Source: Microbacterium sp.
GTDB lineage: Bacteria; Actinomycetota; Actinomycetes; Actinomycetales; Microbacteriaceae
Direction of reading: 5' to 3'
Assembly (NCBI GenBank): GCA_031277945.1
Contig: JAITLK010000002.1
Location: 558,001 to 622,000 of the forward strand
DNA: 64,000 bases
The notes beneath the pieces are model-generated. The model saw only the letters and a list, made by a program, of their open reading frames with translations, did no database searches and was not told where the DNA came from. This document shows positions 45,868 to 53,922 of the stretch, piece after piece. The position numbers were made by a program, and so were the translations under genes. Numbering within the stretch: position 1 is the first letter of the stretch; every line of letters begins with the position of its first letter.

Positions 45868-47283
45868 ATGTTGCGTGCGTCAGCCACGGCCATCGTGGAT
45901 TCGATGCTGGTCGAGACGCCGCCAGCCTCGATCCAGGACTACGAGATCGTGAGGGCGGCAACACCTGCTCAGATCGCCGCACTGGACCGAGACACGCGCC
46001 GGCTCGTCGAGAGCGCCCGCCTCACCACGTTCACCCGCCTTGGACATGTGGCCGACGCGAAGGCGACAGCCGAGCGGCTGGAGGAGGATCTGCGTCTGGC
46101 GACGAACGGCCCGCTCACCGCGCGGTCCGCGATTCCCGTCCTCTCCGCGCTCGCCGAGGCGCACCTGGCCGCAGGAAACCCTTCGGAATCCTTGCGACAC
46201 TCCTCGGCTCTCGTGCAGCTCGACTTCACCGCAGAGCCGAAGTGGCGCTACCGCAGCCTCGGGCTGCTGGCGGCAGCCGCGGCGCTCAACGGCGATCACG
46301 ACGAGGCCGAGACCGCACTGGCCGGCATGACGGCTCTGCTCACCGAGCAGCACTGGGACCCGGAGTGCGCCGATTACATGGGCGGCATCGCCGAAGGCAT
46401 CCTCGCACTCATGTCGATGGACGCGGAGCGGGCCCGGCGCGTGGCCGGGCGCCTGCGCGTCCTGTCGCGCATCGAACCCATCACGGTGTCACTCGCCGAC
46501 GTCATGGAGAGCCTCTCCTGGGCTCTCAACGGCGATCCATACACCGCCATGGCGATAGCCGCTCGTGTGTCGCAGGGCATCTCCCTTCCCAACGGGCCAC
46601 GCCTCATCACCCAGTACAGCAGACTCCTGCAGGCCTTCATCCTGCTGCGCATGGGCGAGCCGCTTCGCACGCTGAGCGTCCTGGAGGGGATGCCGGCGGG
46701 AGAGTTCCACATGATCTGTCCGGGCAGTCTCCGGGCGGTGGCGCACATCGCCGTCGGCGACTATCGCGCTGCTCTCCGGGACACCGGCGACTGCGTGAAG
46801 CGGCGGCTTGAGCACAACCTCTGGCTGCTGCCGCTCGTTCTGCTCTGCCGGGCGATCGCGCACGTCCGGCTGGGGAACACCCTCGCGGGACTACGCGAGG
46901 CCGCTGCGGCCGCGGCGTACGGACGTCACGCGGACCTGTCCGTGATGTTCTCCTTCCTCCCCGGGGGTGAGGTCGCAGCGCTCCTGGACTCGATCGATGC
47001 CACGATGCCGGATGTGGTGGACACCGCGCAACTCCGGATAACGCTGGCTCGATCAGGTGGCGCAGAGTCGCCCTACGGATCCTTTCCCCGTCTCTCCGAG
47101 CGGGAGAAGGTCGTGGCGCACTACCTCCGCACGGAGTTGAGCTTCCCCTCCATCGCGCAGGAGCTGTTCGTCTCGCCCAGCACTGTCAAGAGCCAGGCGC
47201 TCGCCGTCTACCGCAAACTCGGCGTCGACGGCCGTGACGAAGCCGTGGCAGCGCTGGAAGCCGCGGGGTTCTACGAAACGTGA
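45868..47283 (+). CDS. LuxR-type transcriptional regulator with helical-repeat sensor region
   Basis: A 471-aa DNA-binding protein. The first 400 residues are almost all alpha-helical, with Ala-rich pairs like TPR repeats (SALAEAHLAAGNPSESLRH, LAAAAALNGDHDEAETAL, AHIAVGDYRAALRD), as in MalT-like regulators but without an ATPase domain. The C-terminal helix-turn-helix is LSEREKVVAHYLRTELSFPSIAQELFVSPSTVKSQALAVYRKLGV (about 405-450). The ATG at 45868 has AGGAGGT at ideal spacing, which rules out the longer frame. It is divergent from the LPxTG operon and so probably controls it. The signal is unknown. Confidence 0.82.
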   Translation: MLRASATAIVDSMLVETPPASIQDYEIVRAATPAQIAALDRDTRRLVESARLTTFTRLGHVADAKATAERLEEDLRLATNGPLTARSAIPVLSALAEAHLAAGNPSESLRHSSALVQLDFTAEPKWRYRSLGLLAAAAALNGDHDEAETALAGMTALLTEQHWDPECADYMGGIAEGILALMSMDAERARRVAGRLRVLSRIEPITVSLADVMESLSWALNGDPYTAMAIAARVSQGISLPNGPRLITQYSRLLQAFILLRMGEPLRTLSVLEGMPAGEFHMICPGSLRAVAHIAVGDYRAALRDTGDCVKRRLEHNLWLLPLVLLCRAIAHVRLGNTLAGLREAAAAAAYGRHADLSVMFSFLPGGEVAALLDSIDATMPDVVDTAQLRITLARSGGAESPYGSFPRLSEREKVVAHYLRTELSFPSIAQELFVSPSTVKSQALAVYRKLGVDGRDEAVAALEAAGFYET

Positions 47284-47292
47284 GGGCCACGC

Positions 47293-47952
47293 TCAGAATG
47301 TGAGCGTGTATGTTCCCGGTTCCTCGCCGGCCACCACACGCGCGGAGCTGAGATCTGCGAGACGCGGGGCATCCACCGGGGAGCGCAGATTCGTCTCACC
47401 CACCACCACCAGCTGGGCGCCGGCGGATCGCACCGCGGCGACGCCGGCATCGGCGTCTTCGAAGCCGATGCAATCCTCAGCGGGCAGACCCAGGAGGGAC
47501 GCTCCAAGGAGATACCCGTCCGGGTGGGGCTTGCTGTGCTCGACCCGCTCGGCGGTGACGATCACCTCCGGCATCGGAACACCGGCAGCACCCATCCGCG
47601 CGAGGGCGAGCGGCAGGCTTGCACTCGTCACCAGGGCCACAGGCGCTCCCAGGTCGCGCAGTGCACCCAGCAAAGCCGCAGCACCGGGGATCTCCACCAC
47701 GCCGTCGAGCCGGGTCTCCTCCTCCGTGTCGACGAAGCGGAGCGCCGCGGCAGCCACCTCTCCCCCGCGGTCCGCGAGGAAGTGGTGGATGGTGGTGCGC
47801 GACTGACGTCCGTGGCCGAACGCATGCAGTTCCGCGAGGTCCAGATCGTACTGAACGGCCAGTTCACCCCAGACGGCCTCCACGACGGCGGTGGAGTCCA
47901 CCAGCGTCCCGTCCATGTCGAACAGGAACCCGCGGGTGGTCATCGTGGTCAT
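47293..47952 (-). CDS. HAD-IA family phosphatase (sugar-phosphatase/phosphoglucomutase-like)
   Basis: A 219-aa haloacid-dehalogenase-type phosphohydrolase. Motif I FDMDGTLVDS gives nucleophile Asp12 and general acid Asp14. Motif II is VTSAS, motif III the Lys in SKPHPDGYLLG and motif IV GFEDADAGVAA. The helical cap between motifs I and II is of the C1 type. The substrate is probably a small sugar phosphate but is not identified. The ATG at 47952 with GAGGAG upstream was preferred over the longer frame. It follows glnE by 34 bp in the same direction. An 8-bp hairpin overlapping its stop (47288-47308) may end this and the convergent LuxR transcript. Confidence 0.85.
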   Translation of the reverse strand: MTTMTTRGFLFDMDGTLVDSTAVVEAVWGELAVQYDLDLAELHAFGHGRQSRTTIHHFLADRGGEVAAAALRFVDTEEETRLDGVVEIPGAAALLGALRDLGAPVALVTSASLPLALARMGAAGVPMPEVIVTAERVEHSKPHPDGYLLGASLLGLPAEDCIGFEDADAGVAAVRSAGAQLVVVGETNLRSPVDAPRLADLSSARVVAGEEPGTYTLTF

Positions 47953-47986
47953 CGTCTCTCCTCGATCGATGGGCGGGAGCCGCAGC

Positions 47987-50974
47987 TCACCCGTAGAACA
48001 GCTTCTCGAACACCCGTCGTGATCGGCGGGTGGCGGCCAGGTAGTCCTCCTCCAGCTGAGAGGCGGATCGCGCCGGATAGCCGAGGAGGCGGGCGATCCC
48101 GTCCAGCTGACGGCGGTCGATGGGCAGCACATCGCTGGTGCGCCCCGTGAGCAGCGTGTTGGCCGAGCGCAGCCGGCTGGACAGCAGCCAGGCAGCCCTC
48201 AGCCGCTCGGCGTTCGCATCGCTGACGATTGCTTCTGCCCGTGCCACCTCAAGTGCGTCCAGGGTCGATGTGGTGCGCAGGCCCGGGATGCGATGCGCAT
48301 GCTGGAGCTGCCACAGCTGCACCAGCCACTCGACGTCGCTGAGGGACCCCGGGCCGAGCTTCAGGTGTCGCTTGCGGTCGACGCCCTGCGGAAGTCTCTC
48401 GTTCTCGACACGGGCCTTGATCCGCTTGATCTCCCGCACGGCCGCGGGATCTGCCGTCTCGGGATAGCGCACATCATCGGCCAGTGCGAAGAACGCATCG
48501 ATCAGGTTGTGGCTGCCCGCCGCTCCGCGAGCCCGCAACAGCGCCTGGGCCTCCCACGGGTGGGACCAGCGCCCGTAGTACTCGCCGTAGGCATCGAGGG
48601 AGCGCGCCATGGGACCGTTTCGGCCCTCCGGCCGCAGGTCTGCGTCCAGATCGAGCGGCACCCGTGGATCCTCGCTCAGACGACGCAGCTCGGACACCAG
48701 CTTGAGGGAGAGCCGGGTGGCCCGTTCGCCGGGCAGGCCCTGCGCATCGAACACGAACATGATGTCGGCATCGGAGCCGAAGCCGAGCTCGCGTCCGCCG
48801 AATCGTCCCATCGCGATCACCGAGAAGTCCAGCGCGGCGTCCTCCGCCGACACGACCTCGCGGCGAGCCGCACGGAGGGTCGCCTGAATCGTGGCCTCCG
48901 TGATCGCGGTGAGCGATTCGGCCAGCTCCGTGATGGTGGTGACATCCAGCAGCGCAGCCATCGCGGTGCGCAGCAGCTCGCGTCGGCGCAGTGCGCGCAC
49001 CGACTTCATGGCCCCCTCACTCGTGCTGTGCCGGTCCTGGATGGCACGGGCCTCGTCCAGCAGCGCCTGTCCAGAACGCGGGCGCAGTAGCTCCGGATTG
49101 TCGAGCCAGGCGACCGACTCCGGAATCCACTCCATCAGTTCCCCTGCGTACCGCGATGATGTCAGCACGCGAGTGAGGTGTTCGGCGGCTTGAGAGGAGT
49201 CGCGCAGCATTCGCAGGAACCACGGCGTATCTCCCAGCCGCTCCGAGATCCGCCGGAAGGCAAGCAGTCCGTAGTCGGGGTCGATCCCTTCACTGAACCA
49301 GCGGAGCATCACCGGCATCAGGTGGCGCTGAATGGTGGCCTTCCGGCTGAGTCCCGAGGTGAGCGAGCCGATGGTGCGCAGGGCTCCGGCCGGATCGCGG
49401 AATCCGATCGCGGCCAGTCTGCTGTGCGCCTCGTCGGCGGTGAGCGCCCGTTCGTCTGCGCTCAGCCCGGCCACGGCGCTGAGCAACGGGCGGTAGAACA
49501 GCCGCACGTGGATCTCGCGCACCTCCCGCCCCAGCCGCTCCCACATCGCCTGGATCTCGTCGCCGGTCTCGGCGAGACGTGAAGCACGGGCGAGAAAACG
49601 CAGGCCCTCCGGCGTGCGCGGCATCAGGTGAGTGCGGCGGAGGCGGTGCAGTTGCAGCCGGTGCTCCCACACCCGCAGCACACGATAGTCACGGGCGAAC
49701 GCGGCGGCGTCCTCGCGGCCGATGTAGCCGCCGGCGACAAGGGCGTCGAGGGCCGGAACCGTCCCCCGCTGGCGCACGGCCTCGTCACTCAGTCCGTGGA
49801 CGAGCTGCAGCAGCTGCACCGTGAACTCGATGTCTCGCAGTCCGCCCGCCCCGAGCTTGAGCTGGTACCCCTGATCCTCGGCGGGGATGTGCTCCATCAC
49901 GCGCTCGCGCATCCTCTGCACGCTCTCGACGAAGTTCTCGCGAGCGGCACTGCTCCACACCCGCGGAGCGAGCGCGGAGACGTACTCCTCCCCCAGCACC
50001 AGATCCCCGGCGATGGCGCGCGCCTTCAGCAACGCCTGGAACTCCCAGCTCTTCGCCCAGCGTTCGTAATAGGTGAGGTGGGAATCCAGGCTCCGCACGA
50101 GCGCACCCTGCTTGCCTTCGGGGCGCAGATTCGCATCGACCTCCCAGAGCGCGGGCTCCGCCTCGGTGCCGGACAGCCCCCGCATCGTCTCCACGGCGAG
50201 CCGCGTCGCAGCGTCGATCGCACGGGATTCGGAGATCACATCCTCATCCGCCGTGCCACCGACGAAGATGACGTCGACGTCACTGACGTAGTTGAGTTCG
50301 CGGGCACCGGTCTTTCCCATGCCGACGATCGCCAACCGCGTCGCCGCGACCTGATCACGGCTGAACGCAGCGAAGGACCCCCCGCTCACGCGGGTGCGGG
50401 CCACGGCCAGAGATGCTTCCAACGCGGCGGCGGCGGCATCCGCCAGCGCTGCGGCGACATCGTCCAGCACGGCGACGGCGTCGGGAGCCGCGAGGTCGAA
50501 GGCGGCGATGCGCGCCAGCATACGGCGATAGCGAACGCGCAGATCGATCCACGCGGACTCATCGCCGCGAGCGGCGAACCCGTCAACCGCGCCGACGGAA
50601 TCGAGCAGTTCAGCCCGGAGCTCGTCCGCGGCGGGAAGGCGCGCGGGGATCTCGGCCAGCCCCGCGAACTCTGCGGGACGGCGGAACACGAAATCGCTCA
50701 GTCCCTCTGAAGCCCCGAGGATACGCCACAGCGCCTCGATTCCCTCCGGCGTGCGCGGGGCGCGACGTGCGGCCGTGGGGTCGCGCCGCGCGACCCGCAC
50801 GAACCCGCGCAGAGCCGCGTCGGCGTCCGCCGCCACGGCGGCCGATGCCACCAGATCTGCCGTCGCGATGCCGGTGAGCTCGGACAGCTCCGCCAATGCA
50901 TCGCGCGCCTCGCCCAGCTCGGTGAAGCCGCGTCGTGCCAGCTCCGTCAGCGACAGGGCGCGTTTCCGCTCCAC
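47987..50974 (-). CDS. glnE: Bifunctional glutamine synthetase adenylyltransferase/deadenylase
   Basis: Regulates GlnA by adding AMP to its tyrosine (Tyr402 in the GlnA of this window) or removing it. The 995-aa chain has two nucleotidyltransferase domains: the N-terminal one with GMGKTGARELNYVSDVDVIF (deadenylase side in the E. coli enzyme), and the C-terminal one with AMGRFGGRELGFGSDADIMF (adenylyltransferase side). Both keep the G-x(n)-D-x-D metal pair. Helical regulatory regions lie between and after them. Start is GTG, 7 bp after glnA2, an arrangement also seen in streptomycetes. No PII gene is in the window. Confidence 0.95.
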   Translation of the reverse strand: MERKRALSLTELARRGFTELGEARDALAELSELTGIATADLVASAAVAADADAALRGFVRVARRDPTAARRAPRTPEGIEALWRILGASEGLSDFVFRRPAEFAGLAEIPARLPAADELRAELLDSVGAVDGFAARGDESAWIDLRVRYRRMLARIAAFDLAAPDAVAVLDDVAAALADAAAAALEASLAVARTRVSGGSFAAFSRDQVAATRLAIVGMGKTGARELNYVSDVDVIFVGGTADEDVISESRAIDAATRLAVETMRGLSGTEAEPALWEVDANLRPEGKQGALVRSLDSHLTYYERWAKSWEFQALLKARAIAGDLVLGEEYVSALAPRVWSSAARENFVESVQRMRERVMEHIPAEDQGYQLKLGAGGLRDIEFTVQLLQLVHGLSDEAVRQRGTVPALDALVAGGYIGREDAAAFARDYRVLRVWEHRLQLHRLRRTHLMPRTPEGLRFLARASRLAETGDEIQAMWERLGREVREIHVRLFYRPLLSAVAGLSADERALTADEAHSRLAAIGFRDPAGALRTIGSLTSGLSRKATIQRHLMPVMLRWFSEGIDPDYGLLAFRRISERLGDTPWFLRMLRDSSQAAEHLTRVLTSSRYAGELMEWIPESVAWLDNPELLRPRSGQALLDEARAIQDRHSTSEGAMKSVRALRRRELLRTAMAALLDVTTITELAESLTAITEATIQATLRAARREVVSAEDAALDFSVIAMGRFGGRELGFGSDADIMFVFDAQGLPGERATRLSLKLVSELRRLSEDPRVPLDLDADLRPEGRNGPMARSLDAYGEYYGRWSHPWEAQALLRARGAAGSHNLIDAFFALADDVRYPETADPAAVREIKRIKARVENERLPQGVDRKRHLKLGPGSLSDVEWLVQLWQLQHAHRIPGLRTTSTLDALEVARAEAIVSDANAERLRAAWLLSSRLRSANTLLTGRTSDVLPIDRRQLDGIARLLGYPARSASQLEEDYLAATRRSRRVFEKLFYG

Positions 50975-50981
50975 AGCGGCC

Positions 50982-52322
50982 TCAGAGCATCTCGAGGTTG
51001 GTCTTCAATTCGAACGGCGTGACCTGGGCACGGTAGTCGGCCCATTCCTTGCGCTTGTTGTTCAGCACGTACTGGAACACCTGCTCACCGAGCGTCTCGG
51101 CGACCAGCTCCGACTCCTCCATGTACTCCAGTGCGTGATCGAGGCTCGCCGGCAGCGGCGAGTAGCCCAGCGCGCGCCGCTCCGCATCCGTGAGCGACCA
51201 GACGTTGTCCTCGGCCTCCGGAGGAAGCTCGTACCCCTCTTCGATGCCCTTGAGCCCGGCCGCCAGCATGAGCGCGTATGCGAGGTACGGGTTCGCCGCC
51301 GAGTCGAGCGCGCGGTACTCGATGCGCGTGGACTGCGTCTTGTTCGGCTTGTACATCGGAACGCGGATCAGCGCGGAGCGGTTGTTGTGCCCCCAGCACA
51401 CGAAGCTCGGCGCCTCGTCACCGCCCCAGAGTCGCTTGTAGGAGTTGACGAACTGGTTGGTGACGGCGGTGATCTCGTTCGCATGGCGAAGGAGCCCGGC
51501 GATGAACTGCCGTCCGATGCGGGACAGCTGGTACTGCGCGCCCTCTTCGTAGAACGCGTTGGTGTCGCCCTCGAACAGCGACATATGGGTGTGCATGCCG
51601 GATCCCGGATGACCGGAGAGCGGCTTCGGCATGAAGGTGGCGTACACCCCCTGCTCGATGGCCACTTCCTTGATCACGGTGCGGAACGTCATGATGTTGT
51701 CCGCCGTGGCCAGCGCATCGGCATAGCGCAGATCGATCTCGTTCTGCCCCGGTCCCCCCTCATGGTGGCTGTACTCCACCGAGATCCCGATGTCTTCGAG
51801 CATGCGCACGGAACGGCGCCGGAAGTCGTGCGCGGTGCCGCCGGGAACGTTGTCGAAGTACCCCGCCGAGTCGACCGGCACGGGGATCCCGTCCGGCCCG
51901 AGCTGGGAGGACTTGAGCAGGTAGAACTCGATTTCCGGGTGCGTGTAGAAGGTGAAGCCGGCATCTGCCGCCTTCGCCAGGGCTCGCTTGAGGACGTGAC
52001 GCGGATCGGAGACCGCGGGACGGCCGTCCGGGGTGGTGAGATCGCAGAACATGCGCGCCGTCGGGTCGGTCTCACCGCGCCAGGGCAGGATCTGGAACGT
52101 TGCGGGATCCGGCTGTGCGAGCAGATCGGATTCGTAGGTGCGCGTGAGCCCCTCGATGGCGGATCCGTCGAAGCCCAGCCCCTCCGCAAAGGCCCCCTCG
52201 ACCTCCGCGGGCGCCAAGGCGACGGACTTCAGCGTTCCGGTCACGTCGGTGAACCACAGGCGGACGAATTTGACCCCGCGCTCCTCGATGGTGCGAAGAA
52301 CGAAGTCGCGCTGCTTGTCCAT
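50982..52322 (-). CDS. glnA2: Glutamine synthetase type I, alpha subtype without adenylylation loop
   Basis: A 446-aa second glutamine synthetase. Core motifs are intact: FTDVTGTLKSVALAP, DGSAIEGL, THPEIEFYLL, GPGQNEIDLRYADA, KPLSGHPGSGMHTHMSLFEG and NRSALIRVPMYKP. The adenylylation loop with Tyr is replaced by EDNVWSLTDAERRALGYSPLP, and the 25-residue insertion of the beta subtype is missing, so GlnE probably does not control it. Homologues in actinobacteria are GlnA2. Some have a role in polyamine or other gamma-glutamyl ligation, so strict glutamine synthesis is not certain. It forms an operon with glnE. Confidence 0.9.
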   Translation of the reverse strand: MDKQRDFVLRTIEERGVKFVRLWFTDVTGTLKSVALAPAEVEGAFAEGLGFDGSAIEGLTRTYESDLLAQPDPATFQILPWRGETDPTARMFCDLTTPDGRPAVSDPRHVLKRALAKAADAGFTFYTHPEIEFYLLKSSQLGPDGIPVPVDSAGYFDNVPGGTAHDFRRRSVRMLEDIGISVEYSHHEGGPGQNEIDLRYADALATADNIMTFRTVIKEVAIEQGVYATFMPKPLSGHPGSGMHTHMSLFEGDTNAFYEEGAQYQLSRIGRQFIAGLLRHANEITAVTNQFVNSYKRLWGGDEAPSFVCWGHNNRSALIRVPMYKPNKTQSTRIEYRALDSAANPYLAYALMLAAGLKGIEEGYELPPEAEDNVWSLTDAERRALGYSPLPASLDHALEYMEESELVAETLGEQVFQYVLNNKRKEWADYRAQVTPFELKTNLEML

Positions 52323-52396
52323 TCAGATCCTCTCCTGGCCTCGTGCCAGACTACTGGGCCGCCGCCTCGCTCACGCCGAGCTCACGACGCGCGGGT

Positions 52397-52612
52397 TCAT
52401 GAACCCCAGGAGTCCTCCTGAGCCTCCTCCTCGGCCCACGCACGAGAACGTGCCTGGAGCACCTCGGGAGCGTTGGCGGCTTCCGCAGCCGAGTGGAACG
52501 GACCGATGCGGTCGTATCCAGGCGATTCCATGCCCTCCTCGACAACACCCGTCTTGGGATTGAACCAGAACGTGCCGGCTTCGGCGGGATCGGGCAGATT
52601 CGTCTCGGACAT
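52397..52612 (-). CDS. SPOR-domain-like small protein
   Basis: A 71-aa soluble protein with the pattern TFWFNPKTGVVEEGMESPGYDRIGPFHSAAEAANAPEVLQARS. This resembles the short SPOR-type proteins common in Microbacteriaceae, where FWFN-x-x-TG-V-E and GPF-x-S-x-x-EA are the conserved parts. It has no signal peptide or membrane helix and an acidic C-terminal tail. Its role is unknown, as true SPOR domains bind denuded peptidoglycan outside the cell. It sits upstream of glnA2 on the same strand (75 bp gap) and is divergent from ppgK, with AGGAGG near its start. Confidence 0.72.
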   Translation of the reverse strand: MSETNLPDPAEAGTFWFNPKTGVVEEGMESPGYDRIGPFHSAAEAANAPEVLQARSRAWAEEEAQEDSWGS

Positions 52613-52698
52613 GGGTCCTCCTTCGTCATGTTCAGCCTACGGTCGAGCACCGCCGACGACCAGCATCGTGCGGCGCGTCCCGCCAGTAGGCTGAACAC

Positions 52699-53454
52699 AT
52701 GACTACTTCGCGTGCGATCGGTGTCGACATCGGCGGCACCGGCATCAAGGCCGGCATCGTGGACCTGGACAAGGGCGAGCTCATCTCATCCCGCGTCCGT
52801 GTGTCCACCCCCGAGGGGGCTGAGCCGAAGGACGTGCTCGCTGCGGTCCAGCAGGTGCTCGAGACGCTTGAGGTCGCCGATTCCGATCTGCCGCTGGGTG
52901 TTGCATTCCCGGCCATCGTGAAGCGCGGTATGACGCTCTCTGCCGCGAACATCTCGCCGCTGTGGGTCGATTTCGAAGCGGAGAAGTTCTTCGAGAGCGG
53001 CCTCGGACGCGACATCACGTTCGTGAACGACGCCGACGCCGCCGGCGTTGCCGAGGTGCGTCACGGTGCAGCACGCGGCCAGCAGGGTCTCACGATCCTG
53101 ACCACGCTGGGCACCGGTGTCGGCTCCGCGTTCCTCTACGACGGCGTCCTGATCCCCAACACCGAGCTCGGCCACCTCAAGCGCAAGGAGAAGTCCATCG
53201 AGAAGTGGATGGCGTACTCGGCGAAGGAGCGCGACGACCTGTCCTGGAAGCAGTGGGCGAAGCGGTTGCAGGAGTTCTATGCGCACGTCGAGTTCATCTT
53301 CTCCCCCGACCTGTTCGTGGTCGGCGGCGGCGTCTCCAAGCACCCGGACGAGTTCCTGCCGCTGCTGGATCTGAAGACTCCGATCGTGCCGGCCGTACAC
53401 CGCAACGCCGCGGGGATCATCGGCGCAGCGAGCCTCGCCGGCGACGGCCACTGA
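52699..53454 (+). CDS. ppgK: Polyphosphate glucokinase (ROK family)
   Basis: Phosphorylates glucose using polyphosphate, and usually ATP, to feed glycolysis. The 251-aa chain opens with the phosphate-binding GVDIGGTGIKAGIVD (8-22). VNDADAAGVAEVRHGAARG carries the catalytic Asp, and LTTLGTGVGSAFLYDG and the ROK-type GH of NTELGHL follow. The KRKEKSIEKW insertion and the compact size match actinobacterial PpgK rather than ATP-only glucokinase (GlkA). It is monocistronic, ended by a strong hairpin. Confidence 0.93.
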   Translation: MTTSRAIGVDIGGTGIKAGIVDLDKGELISSRVRVSTPEGAEPKDVLAAVQQVLETLEVADSDLPLGVAFPAIVKRGMTLSAANISPLWVDFEAEKFFESGLGRDITFVNDADAAGVAEVRHGAARGQQGLTILTTLGTGVGSAFLYDGVLIPNTELGHLKRKEKSIEKWMAYSAKERDDLSWKQWAKRLQEFYAHVEFIFSPDLFVVGGGVSKHPDEFLPLLDLKTPIVPAVHRNAAGIIGAASLAGDGH

Positions 53455-53460
53455 CACGAC

Positions 53461-53504
53461 GAAAGCGCGAGAGCCCCGTCATCGGACGGGGCTCTCGCGC
53501 TTTC
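53461..53504. terminator. Bidirectional stem-loop terminator between ppgK and rnpB
   Basis: A perfect 20-bp stem (53461-53480 with 53485-53504) with loop ATCG starts seven bases after the ppgK stop. The ends read GAAA/TTTC, giving short U runs for both the ppgK transcript and the convergent RNase P RNA. Confidence 0.9.
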
Positions 53505-53536
53505 ACCTCAGGACGTCACCCGGACGTTCTGAGGGT

Positions 53537-53896
53537 GAACGGGCCGGCCGGTACGCCGGGTTCTGTCCGGTGATGAATCACCGTGACGGCCATCTCTCTC
53601 GGCGACACGTTGCCGCGCCGCTCCAGCGACCTACCCGAGGACTCGGCGAGCCGCGTCAACATCCTCTGTCTGGTCTTGCTCCGGGTGAGGTTTACCGAGC
53701 AGATCGTGTCACCACGACCCCTGGTGGTCTCTTACGCCACCCTTTCACCCTTACCGGGACGAATCCCGGCGGTCTTCTCTCTGTGGCACTGTCTCGCGGA
53801 TTACTCCGGGTGGGTGTTACCCACCACCCTGCTCTGTGGAGCCCGGACGTTCCTCGGTGCGGTTTCCCGCCACGCGACCGTCTGGCCGACCCATTC
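53537..53896 (-). ncRNA. rnpB: RNase P RNA (bacterial class A)
   Basis: Catalytic RNA that removes tRNA 5' leaders. On the minus strand, GAGGAACGTCCGGGCTCC (53855-53838) is the conserved P4/CR-I region near the 5' end, and ACAGAACCCGGC (53566-53555) is the matching CR-V segment near the 3' end. The ends pair as helix P1: GAATGGGTCGGCC at 53896-53884 with GGCCGGCCCGTTC at the 3' side. TAGACT (53908-53903) is a likely -10. Length is about 360 nt. Ends are estimated to within a few bases. Confidence 0.93.
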
Positions 53897-53922
53897 GTCT
53901 CCAGTCTACGCCGGGCGCCCCG